Of a stretch of 64,000 bases of DNA, positions 42,395-50,299 are shown one piece after another; the first letter of the stretch is position 1, and the number at the start of each line of letters is the position of its first letter. The position numbers and the translations under genes are program-made. The notes beneath the pieces were generated by a model. It did no database searches. It worked only from the letters and a program-made list of their open reading frames with translations, and had not been told where the DNA came from. Source of the DNA: Halomarinibacterium sedimenti (GTDB lineage: Bacteria > Bacteroidota > Bacteroidia > Flavobacteriales > Flavobacteriaceae); contig NZ_JAHWDP010000005.1 of assembly GCF_019312585.1 (NCBI RefSeq), forward strand, positions 124,001 to 188,000, in the 5' to 3' direction.

Positions 42395-44092
42395 ATGCAA
42401 CTTTCTGAACTAGAACTCATCCGAAGAGAAAAACTCAATCAATTACGCGAGTTAGGCATAAATCCGTATCCTGCAGCTTTATATCCTGTAAATCACACTT
42501 CAAAACAGATTAAACAAAATTTTGAAGAAGAAAAAAAGGTAACCATCGCTGGAAGGCTTATGTCTCGTCGTATTCAAGGGAAAGCTTCTTTTGCAGAATT
42601 GCAGGATGCGCAAGGTCGTATTCAAGTTTATTTTAATCGTGATGAAATTTGCCAAGGAGAAGACAAAACACTTTATAACGATGTCTATAAAAAGTTACTT
42701 GACATTGGTGATTTTGTGGGAGTTGAAGGCGAATTATTCACTACGCAAGTAGGTGAAAAAACCGTCATGGTAAAAAACTTTACACTACTTTCAAAAGCGC
42801 TAAAGCCACTACCACAACCCCGTGTAGATGCCGAAGGAAACGTTCACGATGCATTTACCGATCCCGAACAACGCTATCGTCAACGGTATGCAGATTTGGT
42901 GGTAAATCCGCATGTAAAAGAAGTGTTCGTAAAACGCACACGCTTGTTTAACGCCATGCGAAATTTCTTTAATGAACGTGGATATTTTGAAGTAGAAACA
43001 CCTATCCTTCAACCAATTCCTGGTGGTGCGGCAGCACGTCCTTTTGTAACACACCACAACAGTCTGGATATTCCTTTGTATATGCGAATTGCCAACGAAT
43101 TATACCTGAAAAGGTTGATTGTGGGCGGATTTGATGGCGTATACGAATTTTCTAAAAACTTCCGAAACGAAGGAATGGATCGCACCCATAATCCAGAGTT
43201 TACCGCCATGGAAATCTATGTTTCATACAAAGATTACAATTGGATGATGGAATTTTGTGAAGAATTATTAGAATACTGTGCCATACAGGTTAATGGCACT
43301 ACCGAAGCTACTTTCGGTGAACACAAGATAGATTTTAAAGCGGCCTATCCAAGAATTACGATGGCAGATGCCATTAAAAAATATACAAGTTTTGATATTA
43401 CGGGTAAAACCGAAGCTGAAATTAGAAAAGCAGCAAAAGACTTAGGCGTTCCTGTTGATGATACTATGGGGAAAGGAAAGCTCATTGATGAAATTTTTGG
43501 TGAAAAGTGTGAAGGTAATTTTATTCAACCCACGTTTATTACCGATTACCCCAAGGAGATGAGCCCATTGTGTAAAGAGCATCGCGATAACCCTGAATTG
43601 ACCGAACGTTTTGAACTCATGGTTTGCGGAAAAGAAATTGCCAATGCATATAGCGAATTAAACGATCCCATCGACCAACGAGAACGTTTTGAAGCACAAT
43701 TGAAACTTGCTGAAAAAGGAGATGACGAAGCAACACAGTTTATCGATTTCGACTTTTTACGTGCTTTGGAATACGGAATGCCTCCTACCTCTGGAATGGG
43801 GATTGGGATGGACCGATTGATAATGTTCCTCACAAATAATGCTTCCATACAAGAAGTACTGTTCTTCCCGCAAATGCGTCCAGAGAAAAAAGTAGTTCAA
43901 GTAGAATTAAACGAGGAAGAAAAAGCGGTCTTAGAAACACTTAAAAAAGTTGAAAAATTACCTCTAGAAGAATTGAAAGCCCAAAGTGGATTAAGCAACA
44001 AAAAGTGGGACAAAACAATCAAACATCTTACCGCAAATAAACTTGCCAAAGTGGAAAAAATTGAGGAAGTGTTGATTGTAAAATTACTTTAA
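42395..44092 (+). CDS. lysS: Lysyl-tRNA synthetase (class II) with a C-terminal extension
   Basis: A 565-residue class II enzyme. The anticodon-binding OB domain is at about 55-150 (VTIAGRLMSRRIQGKASFAEL). The catalytic domain contains motif 1 near 185-210, motif 2 FRNEGMDRTHNPEFTAMEIY (about 257-276) and motif 3 GMGIGMDRLIMFLTN (about 466-480). The ordinary LysRS ends near residue 500; here about 65 residues follow (ELNEEEKAVLETLKKVEKLP, then NKKWDKTIKHLTANKLAKVEK), predicted as a small winged-helix-like fold found in flavobacterial LysRS. A decayed copy of this 3' end lies at about 45870-45950. Confidence 0.96.
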   Translation: MQLSELELIRREKLNQLRELGINPYPAALYPVNHTSKQIKQNFEEEKKVTIAGRLMSRRIQGKASFAELQDAQGRIQVYFNRDEICQGEDKTLYNDVYKKLLDIGDFVGVEGELFTTQVGEKTVMVKNFTLLSKALKPLPQPRVDAEGNVHDAFTDPEQRYRQRYADLVVNPHVKEVFVKRTRLFNAMRNFFNERGYFEVETPILQPIPGGAAARPFVTHHNSLDIPLYMRIANELYLKRLIVGGFDGVYEFSKNFRNEGMDRTHNPEFTAMEIYVSYKDYNWMMEFCEELLEYCAIQVNGTTEATFGEHKIDFKAAYPRITMADAIKKYTSFDITGKTEAEIRKAAKDLGVPVDDTMGKGKLIDEIFGEKCEGNFIQPTFITDYPKEMSPLCKEHRDNPELTERFELMVCGKEIANAYSELNDPIDQRERFEAQLKLAEKGDDEATQFIDFDFLRALEYGMPPTSGMGIGMDRLIMFLTNNASIQEVLFFPQMRPEKKVVQVELNEEEKAVLETLKKVEKLPLEELKAQSGLSNKKWDKTIKHLTANKLAKVEKIEEVLIVKLL

Positions 44093-44143
44093 GTAACGCT
44101 TAATAATTTAGATAGTAAATAAAACGCTACACTAATGAAGGGT

Positions 44144-45565
44144 TCAATTTATAACTAAATTAAATCGCTTGACAGTTGGGTCAATATTCTTATTATCTGT
44201 AGATACATAGACTTCAATATAATCATTACTAGCAAGAGTAAGTGCCCCTAATAAATTAAAATTACCCTTACTCACACCATTTTCGAATGTTTGTTCCGAT
44301 ATTATAGATGGAATTAAATTCCCATTTTTAAAAATTATAAGTGAATACACATTTCGAGATCCATTACTGGATCTTTCTACCGTTGCTGAACAAGTAACCG
44401 TAAAGGCTCTTGGTTTATCTCCTACGTATTTAATTCGATTATTAGTTCCACCGTCATCATCCATCCTGAAAAATTCTCCAGCTGTAGTGATTCCTTCCAT
44501 TTTCACTGGCACATTATCAGTAGTAATGTTTGTAGTGATATTATTTTCAGAGTTAAAATAAATATACCCCGTAGCTACTTTATCCGTCTCTTCTGGGATA
44601 CCAGGGCAATTTACCGTCCAGTCATTTGTAAAATTATATCCTATATAGGGTGAGTTTCCATTTATGTAATTGCCTCCACCAGAAAATACAACACTTTCCA
44701 GAACGGCATCTTCTGAAATACTAGTAATTCCTGTCACATCCATAGCTGCTGCTGCCCCAATTACTTTTGAAAACCCACTAACTTTTTCGATTAATGAAAA
44801 CGCACCAATAAAAGTTTCATAGACCCCTCCATTATTTCCAAACCATCCAAGATTATTAAGTAATAAGTCATTGACGTTGGAATAGGTTATACCCGTAGTG
44901 TTTCCAGAAAACTGAATGATATTCATAAAAACCAAATTATATCCTTGTATGGTTCCAATATTTCCAGAATTAGCAATAATAGTACTTTGCATGACCAGAT
45001 TTTCAGAGCCAGATATATTATTGAGATTAAAAACAACTCCACCCGGAGCGGTCAAAGTGACATTTCTAATGCTTCCGCCAGCGCTTCCTGTAAATATAGT
45101 ACCTCCAATTGATAATAGGACATCCTCATTTGAATCTAGGCCAATAAGATAAGCCCCATTTAAGTCAATTGATGAAGAAAGCGTAATAAGTCCATTAATC
45201 TCATATAATACATTTGTATCTAAAGTAATAACTCCAGCTACCGGAGCTGGAAAATCAGATTCACTTTTAACGAGTACGTAATTATCTCTTTTGGTGGTCG
45301 AACCAAGTTGAATCCAAGACATATTTGTTGTATCGTAAAAATAAAATGCATCTAAATCGGTGTCATAAACTAACAATCCTTCTGCTGGACTATTTATTGC
45401 GTTTCTTTGAATGGTAGACATTCTGGGAGTAAGCATCCCTTTATTAGAGGACGTTATTTCTAGTAATGAGGATGGATCTGGAGTTGTAGTACCAATACCA
45501 ACTTGTGACTTAAGGTTCAGAAAATTGAAAATACAAAGTGCAACAAAAATAGCATTAAGTTTCAT
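44144..45565 (-). CDS. Secreted surface protein of the QVGIGT family with beta-helix-like repeats
   Basis: A 473-residue protein with signal peptide (MKLNAIFVALCIFNFLNLKS) directly followed by QVGIGTTTPDPSSLLEITS, the motif shared by six genes in this window. The N-module continues through GLLVYDTDLDAFYFYDTTNM to about 90. The middle (about 110-370) has repeating short strands (SIRNVTLTAPGGVVFNLNNI, LVMQSTIIANSGNIGTIQG), suggesting a right-handed beta-helix, and a beta-rich C-terminal domain (about 375-473) follows. No T9SS sorting domain is seen at the end. The open frame extends upstream, but only MKLN gives a signal peptide. It is convergent with lysS and flanked on its upstream side by relics of lysS. 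Confidence 0.78.
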   Translation of the reverse strand: MKLNAIFVALCIFNFLNLKSQVGIGTTTPDPSSLLEITSSNKGMLTPRMSTIQRNAINSPAEGLLVYDTDLDAFYFYDTTNMSWIQLGSTTKRDNYVLVKSESDFPAPVAGVITLDTNVLYEINGLITLSSSIDLNGAYLIGLDSNEDVLLSIGGTIFTGSAGGSIRNVTLTAPGGVVFNLNNISGSENLVMQSTIIANSGNIGTIQGYNLVFMNIIQFSGNTTGITYSNVNDLLLNNLGWFGNNGGVYETFIGAFSLIEKVSGFSKVIGAAAAMDVTGITSISEDAVLESVVFSGGGNYINGNSPYIGYNFTNDWTVNCPGIPEETDKVATGYIYFNSENNITTNITTDNVPVKMEGITTAGEFFRMDDDGGTNNRIKYVGDKPRAFTVTCSATVERSSNGSRNVYSLIIFKNGNLIPSIISEQTFENGVSKGNFNLLGALTLASNDYIEVYVSTDNKNIDPTVKRFNLVIN

Positions 45566-45867
45566 AGAGCGGGGAGTTAAAAATAGTATCAATAATTTAA
45601 TTAAATAACATAATATCAAGGGCAATATATTGATTTGCACCGATATATCCTGCATTTAGTCGAATAAAATATAAGATGAGTAAGAATAAGCTTACTTTTT
45701 ATTGTGATAGAGGTAGAAAAATCTTTGTTTATTCTTCAATTCTAATTCAAAAGATAGTTAATTTTAAGGTTTATAGAATTTACATTAATCTTAGAAATTG
45801 AACTATTAAATGGGAATTGATGAAACAAAAAAAGCTTAGTAAGAAATACTTATTAGAATAAAAAAAA

Positions 45868-45950
45868 TTATCTTCTTGAAACTAAATGCTCAAAAGTAGC
45901 ATAAGGTATAACAAAACCATCCAACCCCTTACAGCAAACAAACTTGCCAA
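45868..45950 (+). pseudogene. Decayed copy of the lysS 3' end
   Basis: The best-kept part, 45928-45950, matches lysS 44027-44049 at 21 of 23 bases. In the lysS-like frame the relic reads KTIQPLTANKLANI before a stop, against KTIKHLTANKLAKV in lysS. Weaker resemblance extends leftwards with gaps (TTGAAA and GCxCAAA blocks in the same order). In-frame stops show it is not functional. Confidence 0.6.
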
Positions 45951-46025
45951 TATTTAGAAAACGGAGAATGGGTTGTTTGTGGAAGTTATTTAGAGCTTGA
46001 AAAATTTAATTGTTCAAAAATATAA

Positions 46026-46049
46026 AAGACCCAAATTGGGTTTTTTTTT
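46026..46049 (+). terminator. Terminator-like hairpin with no gene before it
   Basis: A 6-bp stem (ACCCAA / TTGGGT) followed by nine T residues on the plus strand. The nearest upstream sequence on this strand is a coding relic, so it is probably the surviving terminator of a lost gene. Confidence 0.65.
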
Positions 46050-46075
46050 AACTTAGATAAATCTATATCTGTATT

Positions 46076-47626
46076 ATGTATTATATCTTTTTCATTATAT
46101 CATTTTTATTTATGAATGAAATTCAGGCGCAAGAACGTTCCATTTTATGGCAAAATACAATGGGAGGTACTGATGACGATGGATCTTCTTCAATATATCA
46201 AACTTTGGACAATGGATTTATATTGACAGGTGTCACCAATTCCAATAATTGGGATGTTACGGGTAATCATGGTGGAGCTGATGTATGGATAGTTAAATTG
46301 TCTAATGACGGAAACATAGAATGGCAAAAATGTTTAGGAGGTAGTGGAGGTGAGTTAGGTTGGTCCATTATTCAATCAACAAATGAAGGTAACGAAGGTT
46401 ATATTGTTGCTGGGCAAACAAACTCCAACGATGGCGATGTCTCTGGAAATCATGGAGGGTCTGATGCTTGGATAGTAAAATTATCTTTAACAGGAGAAAT
46501 TGAATGGCAAAAATGCCTTGGTGGTTCTGGGGAAGACAAAGCCTATTCAATTTACGAAACTTTAGATGGTGGATTTATTATGGGGGGAATTACAGAATCT
46601 AATGATGGTGATGTCTCTGGAAACCATGGGCACTATGATGTTTGGGTAGTAAAATTATCTAATTTAGGAGAAATTGAATGGCAAAAATGTTTAGGAGGAT
46701 CAGAATGGGAAGACGGATATTCAATTTTACAATCCATAGATGGTGGATATATAATAGCAGGTGATACCATATCGAATGATGGGGACGTCTCTGGAAATCA
46801 TGGATATGTGGATGTTTGGGTTGTAAAGCTTACTAATTTAGGAGAAATTGAATGGCAAAAAACTTATGGAGGCAGTGGGTCTGATGTCGCAAGGTGTATA
46901 AAGCAAACCCTCGATGGAGGATATATTTTATCTGGTGATACGTGGTCTGGTGATGGAGATGTTTCAGGATATCATGGACTCCGTGATGTATGGGTTTTAA
47001 AAATATCTGAATTAGGTGAAATAGAATGGGAAAGTGCTTTTGGTGGATGGTTTGGTTATGAATATGCATACTCCATTGTGCAAACTTTGGATGGAGGATA
47101 TATTTTTACTGGAGTTACCGACTCAAATGAAGGTGACGTAACTGGCAATCATAGTGATGAAGATGATGTATGGGTAGTTAAACTTACTTCTGAAGGCTCT
47201 TTAGATTGGCAAAAATGCTTAGGTGGTACTGAATGGGAAACAGGGAGAGAAATTCTTGAGATAGAAAAAGACTATTATGTGATAACTGGCTTCACACATT
47301 CTAATGACGGAGATGTATCAGGAAATCATAGTTACGATAATGATGTATGGGTGGTTGCATTAAATAGTATATTGAACACTGAAGATATTTTTTCAGAAAA
47401 CTCAGTTTCTATTTCTCCTAATCCTGTGGGAGATGAAGCTCTATTAAAAGTTCACACTGGTTTTATGAATAGATCCTATGAAATTATAGATATTAATGGT
47501 AAACGAGTGAAAACTGGTGTTATTTATAATGAAAAAACTTATATCAATACTGCTACTCTTTCTACAGGAACCTATTTTTTAAAAGTTGACTCGAAGACTA
47601 AAGCAATTAAATTTTTGAAAAATTAA
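46076..47626 (+). CDS. Secreted repeat protein with T9SS sorting domain
   Basis: A 516-residue protein: signal peptide (ending EIQAQ near residue 19), seven tandem repeats of about 53-56 residues (about 20-430), then a T9SS type A sorting domain (SVSISPNPVGDEALLKVHTG ... TGTYFLKVDSKTKAIKFLKN). Each repeat follows the pattern G-G-S-x-x-D-x-x-x-S-I-x-Q-T-x-D-G-G-Y-I, then SNDGDVSGNHG and DVWVVKLS, then GEIEWQKCLGG. The unit resembles one propeller blade, so seven units fit a seven-bladed propeller. The repeats are also similar at DNA level, so copy number may vary between strains. Probably a cell-surface or secreted protein exported by the T9SS. Confidence 0.87.
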   Translation: MYYIFFIISFLFMNEIQAQERSILWQNTMGGTDDDGSSSIYQTLDNGFILTGVTNSNNWDVTGNHGGADVWIVKLSNDGNIEWQKCLGGSGGELGWSIIQSTNEGNEGYIVAGQTNSNDGDVSGNHGGSDAWIVKLSLTGEIEWQKCLGGSGEDKAYSIYETLDGGFIMGGITESNDGDVSGNHGHYDVWVVKLSNLGEIEWQKCLGGSEWEDGYSILQSIDGGYIIAGDTISNDGDVSGNHGYVDVWVVKLTNLGEIEWQKTYGGSGSDVARCIKQTLDGGYILSGDTWSGDGDVSGYHGLRDVWVLKISELGEIEWESAFGGWFGYEYAYSIVQTLDGGYIFTGVTDSNEGDVTGNHSDEDDVWVVKLTSEGSLDWQKCLGGTEWETGREILEIEKDYYVITGFTHSNDGDVSGNHSYDNDVWVVALNSILNTEDIFSENSVSISPNPVGDEALLKVHTGFMNRSYEIIDINGKRVKTGVIYNEKTYINTATLSTGTYFLKVDSKTKAIKFLKN

Positions 47627-47639
47627 AATTCATTTAATT

Positions 47640-47718
47640 AAAAAGAAAACACCACCCAAAAATCCTCCTATTTGGCATAAGGGGGTCGATACTGCTACCG
47701 ACATTCTGGGTGGTGTTT
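47640..47718 (-). terminator. Large hairpin between convergent genes
   Basis: Twelve-base perfect arms (47647-47658 and 47707-47718, core ACACCACCCA / TGGGTGGTGT) enclose 48 bases that can form a second weaker CCTCCT/AGGGGG hairpin. On the minus strand a T-rich tail follows, so it can terminate the gene to its right. The size of the structured loop is unusual for a terminator. Confidence 0.6.
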
Positions 47719-47808
47719 AAACCAACCTAAACTATTTGCACCTTAAAAATACAAGGGAAGGTGCCACCCACAAAACATTGTGTAGCTTCTTTTATAAATC
47801 CCGAGGGT

Positions 47809-49110
47809 TTACTCTCCTACTTTACTCAAAAAGTCAATATCATTTTCTACTGTTAACAATAATAGACTAGTGGCGGTACAAAATACTGGGCTTGTGATAC
47901 AGTGATGTCCATTCCAACTCCCGTCCGGATTTTGGATTTTTAAAATACGACCACTCATATCGGTATACCATTTTTTCCAATCCTTATCTCTATTCACCAC
48001 CAAAGATTCTCCTGTCTGCAAAAAGCTTAAAAATTCTTCTCCGCCATTATTTCCAAACCCATTTAATACGTCTTCACGTTGTGCGGCATCTTTTCCAGAT
48101 TGATAGACATTATAAGATGTATTATACTCCATCGCTTCGCTTTCGGCATAGCCTATTTTTCGAAGGTTATCTACAGTAACAGGTGCATTTTTAGGTAGCT
48201 TTCCTTCTTTCTTAGCCCTGTTTATGGCTTCTTCTACTTCTCTCGCTTCTTTTGCACTAGCGCGAACGCTATTGCTAATGGAATATAACATAATCCCGGC
48301 ACCATCTTCGGTTTTAATGTTTCCACTATCAGCATCATAATTCCCTTTTTGGTAGTTTTTAGAACGCTCCAACACTTTTTTATCCACTTTAGCTCCTACA
48401 GCATCTGCAGATTCCAACGCACTCATCGCTAATCCGCTTTGCAGAACCCCTGCCCAACCAGCTCCTGTTTGTTTTCCTGAAGCATCGGTACAAGCTTCAA
48501 TTTTTGCCACACAGATATCTAAGCATCGAGCTACTCTTTTTTCGTCAATCCCTTTTAAATCTCTGTCCAAAAGATTAGATAACAATTGAGCAGTTAAAAC
48601 GGCGTCGATATTCTGCCCTAATTTTGTTTGAATTTGAGTACCACGAACATCAGTGATAAATTCTGCATTTTTAGGAGTATTCTCGACGGTTTCTAATAAA
48701 TAATTGATGGCATCCTTGAGGTTTTTAGAATATTTGTCGCCTTGCAACGTGACTTCACTCCTTAAAAAAGCCTGAGCCACCATAGCTGTCGTTGCTGGAT
48801 CTGCCTTTACCGCATGTGGATCCATCACATTTTGTGCAGCATGCGTACCTGCACCATATCCACCCGAAGGTAATTGGGCATCACTTAACCAAGCTAGTCC
48901 GTCACGAACGCTTAAGGTCAAGTTTTCATCGGTCATAAAAACATTAAAGTCTTGGGAAGATTGTTCTCCCATTACATTCATAAAGACACAGCCATCCATA
49001 GGCTCTAAGATTCTTTTTGTTTCGGAATATTTCGAATTTGAATCATGTAACGAAAGCCAAAATCCCAGAGCAAATATGGGAAGGGCTAAAAAAATTAATT
49101 TAGTTTTCAT
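47809..49110 (-). CDS. Secreted terpenoid-cyclase/prenyltransferase-fold protein
   Basis: A 433-residue protein with an N-terminal hydrophobic signal (MKTKLIFLALPIFALGFWLS). The mature part has repeats of the alpha-alpha toroid kind found in squalene cyclases and protein prenyltransferases: LTLSVRDGLAWLSDAQLPSGGYG near 65-87, a central helical array, and ILKIQNPDGSWNGHHCITSPVFCTATSLLLL at the end (core QNPDGSWNG, the QW-type motif). Several Cys pairs (RCLDICVAKIEAC, HHCITSPVFC) suggest disulfides in an oxidising compartment. No cyclase DxDD motif was seen, so cyclase activity is doubtful. It has an unusually structured upstream region (49133-49198). Confidence 0.75.
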   Translation of the reverse strand: MKTKLIFLALPIFALGFWLSLHDSNSKYSETKRILEPMDGCVFMNVMGEQSSQDFNVFMTDENLTLSVRDGLAWLSDAQLPSGGYGAGTHAAQNVMDPHAVKADPATTAMVAQAFLRSEVTLQGDKYSKNLKDAINYLLETVENTPKNAEFITDVRGTQIQTKLGQNIDAVLTAQLLSNLLDRDLKGIDEKRVARCLDICVAKIEACTDASGKQTGAGWAGVLQSGLAMSALESADAVGAKVDKKVLERSKNYQKGNYDADSGNIKTEDGAGIMLYSISNSVRASAKEAREVEEAINRAKKEGKLPKNAPVTVDNLRKIGYAESEAMEYNTSYNVYQSGKDAAQREDVLNGFGNNGGEEFLSFLQTGESLVVNRDKDWKKWYTDMSGRILKIQNPDGSWNGHHCITSPVFCTATSLLLLTVENDIDFLSKVGE

Positions 49111-49132
49111 CTGTATATAATATTTAATAAAG

Positions 49133-49198
49133 TTGAAGATGGAATGCCCTTAAAAAACATCTTCAATGGGTTCATAAAATCAAGTGCTGGGCATTTCA
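49133..49198. repeat. Interleaved inverted repeats upstream of the terpenoid-cyclase-fold gene
   Basis: Pair one: TTGAAGATG (49133-49141) and CATCTTCAA (49158-49166), 9 bp perfect. Pair two: AATGCCC (49143-49149) and GGGCATT (49189-49195), extendable to 10 positions with one G-T. The order arm1, arm2, arm1', arm2' makes the pairs interleave (pseudoknot-like) or compete. They lie 23-88 bases before the start of the minus-strand gene. Confidence 0.6.
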
Positions 49199-49392
49199 TT
49201 TTTACGTGTTTTAAAATTCTTTCCGAAAGTAGGTTTCAGAATTAAAGATTAAAACAGGTTTTGAGGGAACACTGTATATGAGTGAGTGAAGTTACCTTCC
49301 GAAAAATTTCTTTAACATTACTTTAATGAGGAATACCTTAAACCATTTACTAGATCTAAAGTCCTAAGGACATAAATATTAAAATTTAAAAA

Positions 49393-49833
49393 ATGAAAAA
49401 AGTATTGTTAATAGCATTGATACTAGTAGGGTTTGCTGGTCAAGCACAAGAAAGAGGCAATGGACCCCGAAAAGAAAAAAATGAAATGCGTGAAAAAATG
49501 AAGGATCTTACCCCACAACAACGCGCAGAGTTAAAAAGTAAAAAAATGGCTTTGCATCTTGATTTAAACGAATCACAACAAAAGCAAGTAGAAACACTTT
49601 TAGTAAAACAAGAAGAAAAGAAAGATGCTATGCGTGCGCAACGCGAAGAAAAAAAGGAACTTTCAAAAGAGGATGCTTTTGCGTTAAAATCGAAAATGTT
49701 GGACGAGCAGATGGAGTTTAAAAAGCAAATGAAATCTATTCTAACCAAAGAACAGTTTGAAAAATTTGAAAAAAGTAGAATGCACAGAGGTAAAATGAAA
49801 AAGCATTCTGAAAAAAGAAAAAAGGATAAATAG
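49393..49833 (+). CDS. Spy/CpxP-like small secreted helical protein
   Basis: A 146-residue protein with a signal peptide (MKKVLLIALILVGFAGQAQ) and a mature part that is entirely helical and strongly charged. KDLTPQQRAELKSKKMALHL and LDLNESQQKQVETLL carry two LTxxQ-type motifs as in the Spy/CpxP periplasmic chaperones, and ILTKEQFEKFEKSR is a third. The C-terminus is very basic (HRGKMKKHSEKRKKDK). Probably a periplasmic stress or metal-related protein. It is followed 71 bases later by a second, related small protein. Confidence 0.78.
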   Translation: MKKVLLIALILVGFAGQAQERGNGPRKEKNEMREKMKDLTPQQRAELKSKKMALHLDLNESQQKQVETLLVKQEEKKDAMRAQREEKKELSKEDAFALKSKMLDEQMEFKKQMKSILTKEQFEKFEKSRMHRGKMKKHSEKRKKDK

Positions 49834-49904
49834 TTTTTTGGCGTAGTTTTTGGATAGTTAATTTGAAATTAGTTACATTAGTGACTTTAAAACTAGAAAA
49901 AACC

Positions 49905-50252
49905 ATGAAGAATTTATTTAAAATTGTTACTTTTTCATTTGTAATGTTACTAGGGATGGGCTCAATGACCGCTCAAACTTTAAAGCAGGATCAAAATACT
50001 CCTGAGGTAATTGCAAAACAAAAAACAGAAAAATTAAGTGAAGCACTTGGCTTAAATGGAGATCAACAAAGAGCAGTGTATCGCGCTTTGGTGGTAAAAG
50101 AAAACAATTATGCAAAAGATGTTAATGGAAAAGACGCTATGAATGCTGCTGTGGTAGCTAATAAGAAAAAGCATGATGAAGTCTTTGAAACTTCTATGAA
50201 AAAAGCTCTTACAGACGACCAGTATAAAAAATGGCAGTCTTTACGCAATTAA
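49905..50252 (+). CDS. Small secreted helical protein, second of a pair
   Basis: A 115-residue protein with a signal peptide (MKNLFKIVTFSFVMLLGMGSMTAQ, cleaved after AQ near residue 24) and a helical mature region with LSEALGLNGDQQRAVYRALV and KALTDDQYKKWQSLRN: the same L-x-x-x-Q-x-x-x-V and L-T-x-x-Q-x-x-K/W arrangement as in the Spy-like neighbour, so a diverged relative. The frame is open 14 codons further upstream, but only the ATG at 49905 gives a signal peptide. It ends before a terminator shared with the convergent hemL. Confidence 0.75.
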   Translation: MKNLFKIVTFSFVMLLGMGSMTAQTLKQDQNTPEVIAKQKTEKLSEALGLNGDQQRAVYRALVVKENNYAKDVNGKDAMNAAVVANKKKHDEVFETSMKKALTDDQYKKWQSLRN

Positions 50253-50270
50253 TACCCTATTACTTAACCA

Positions 50271-50299
50271 AAAAAGCTCCCAAAAGGGAGCTTTTTTTT
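50271..50299 (+). terminator. Bidirectional terminator between the Spy-like pair and hemL
   Basis: An 11-bp stem (AAAAAGCTCCC / GGGAGCTTTTT) with an AAAA loop has a long T-run on the right and an A-run on the left, so it can serve both convergent genes. It overlaps the hemL stop by two bases. Confidence 0.9.

Larger units (their letters stand above)
45566..46075. other. 510-base gene-poor stretch with gene relics
   Basis: No intact gene is seen. About 45868-45950 resembles the 3' end of lysS (separate entry). It is followed by a fragment open to a stop near 46024 (QYLENGEWVVCGSYLELEKF) without a start codon, which reads like the end of another gene. A terminator follows at 46026-46049. The rest is AT-rich, with promoter space for the surface protein gene on its left. 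Confidence 0.55.

Noticed and set aside
46076-47626. Repetitive DNA resembling a CRISPR or tandem-repeat array
   Set aside because: The repeats lie in one open frame with coding-like variation and encode seven protein repeats of a secreted protein; there are no constant direct repeats with unique spacers and no cas genes.
47647-47718. Possible integron attC recombination site
   Set aside because: The arms are perfectly paired and long, whereas attC sites have short core arms with extrahelical bases, and the consensus core ends were not found. There is no integrase gene or gene-cassette series nearby.
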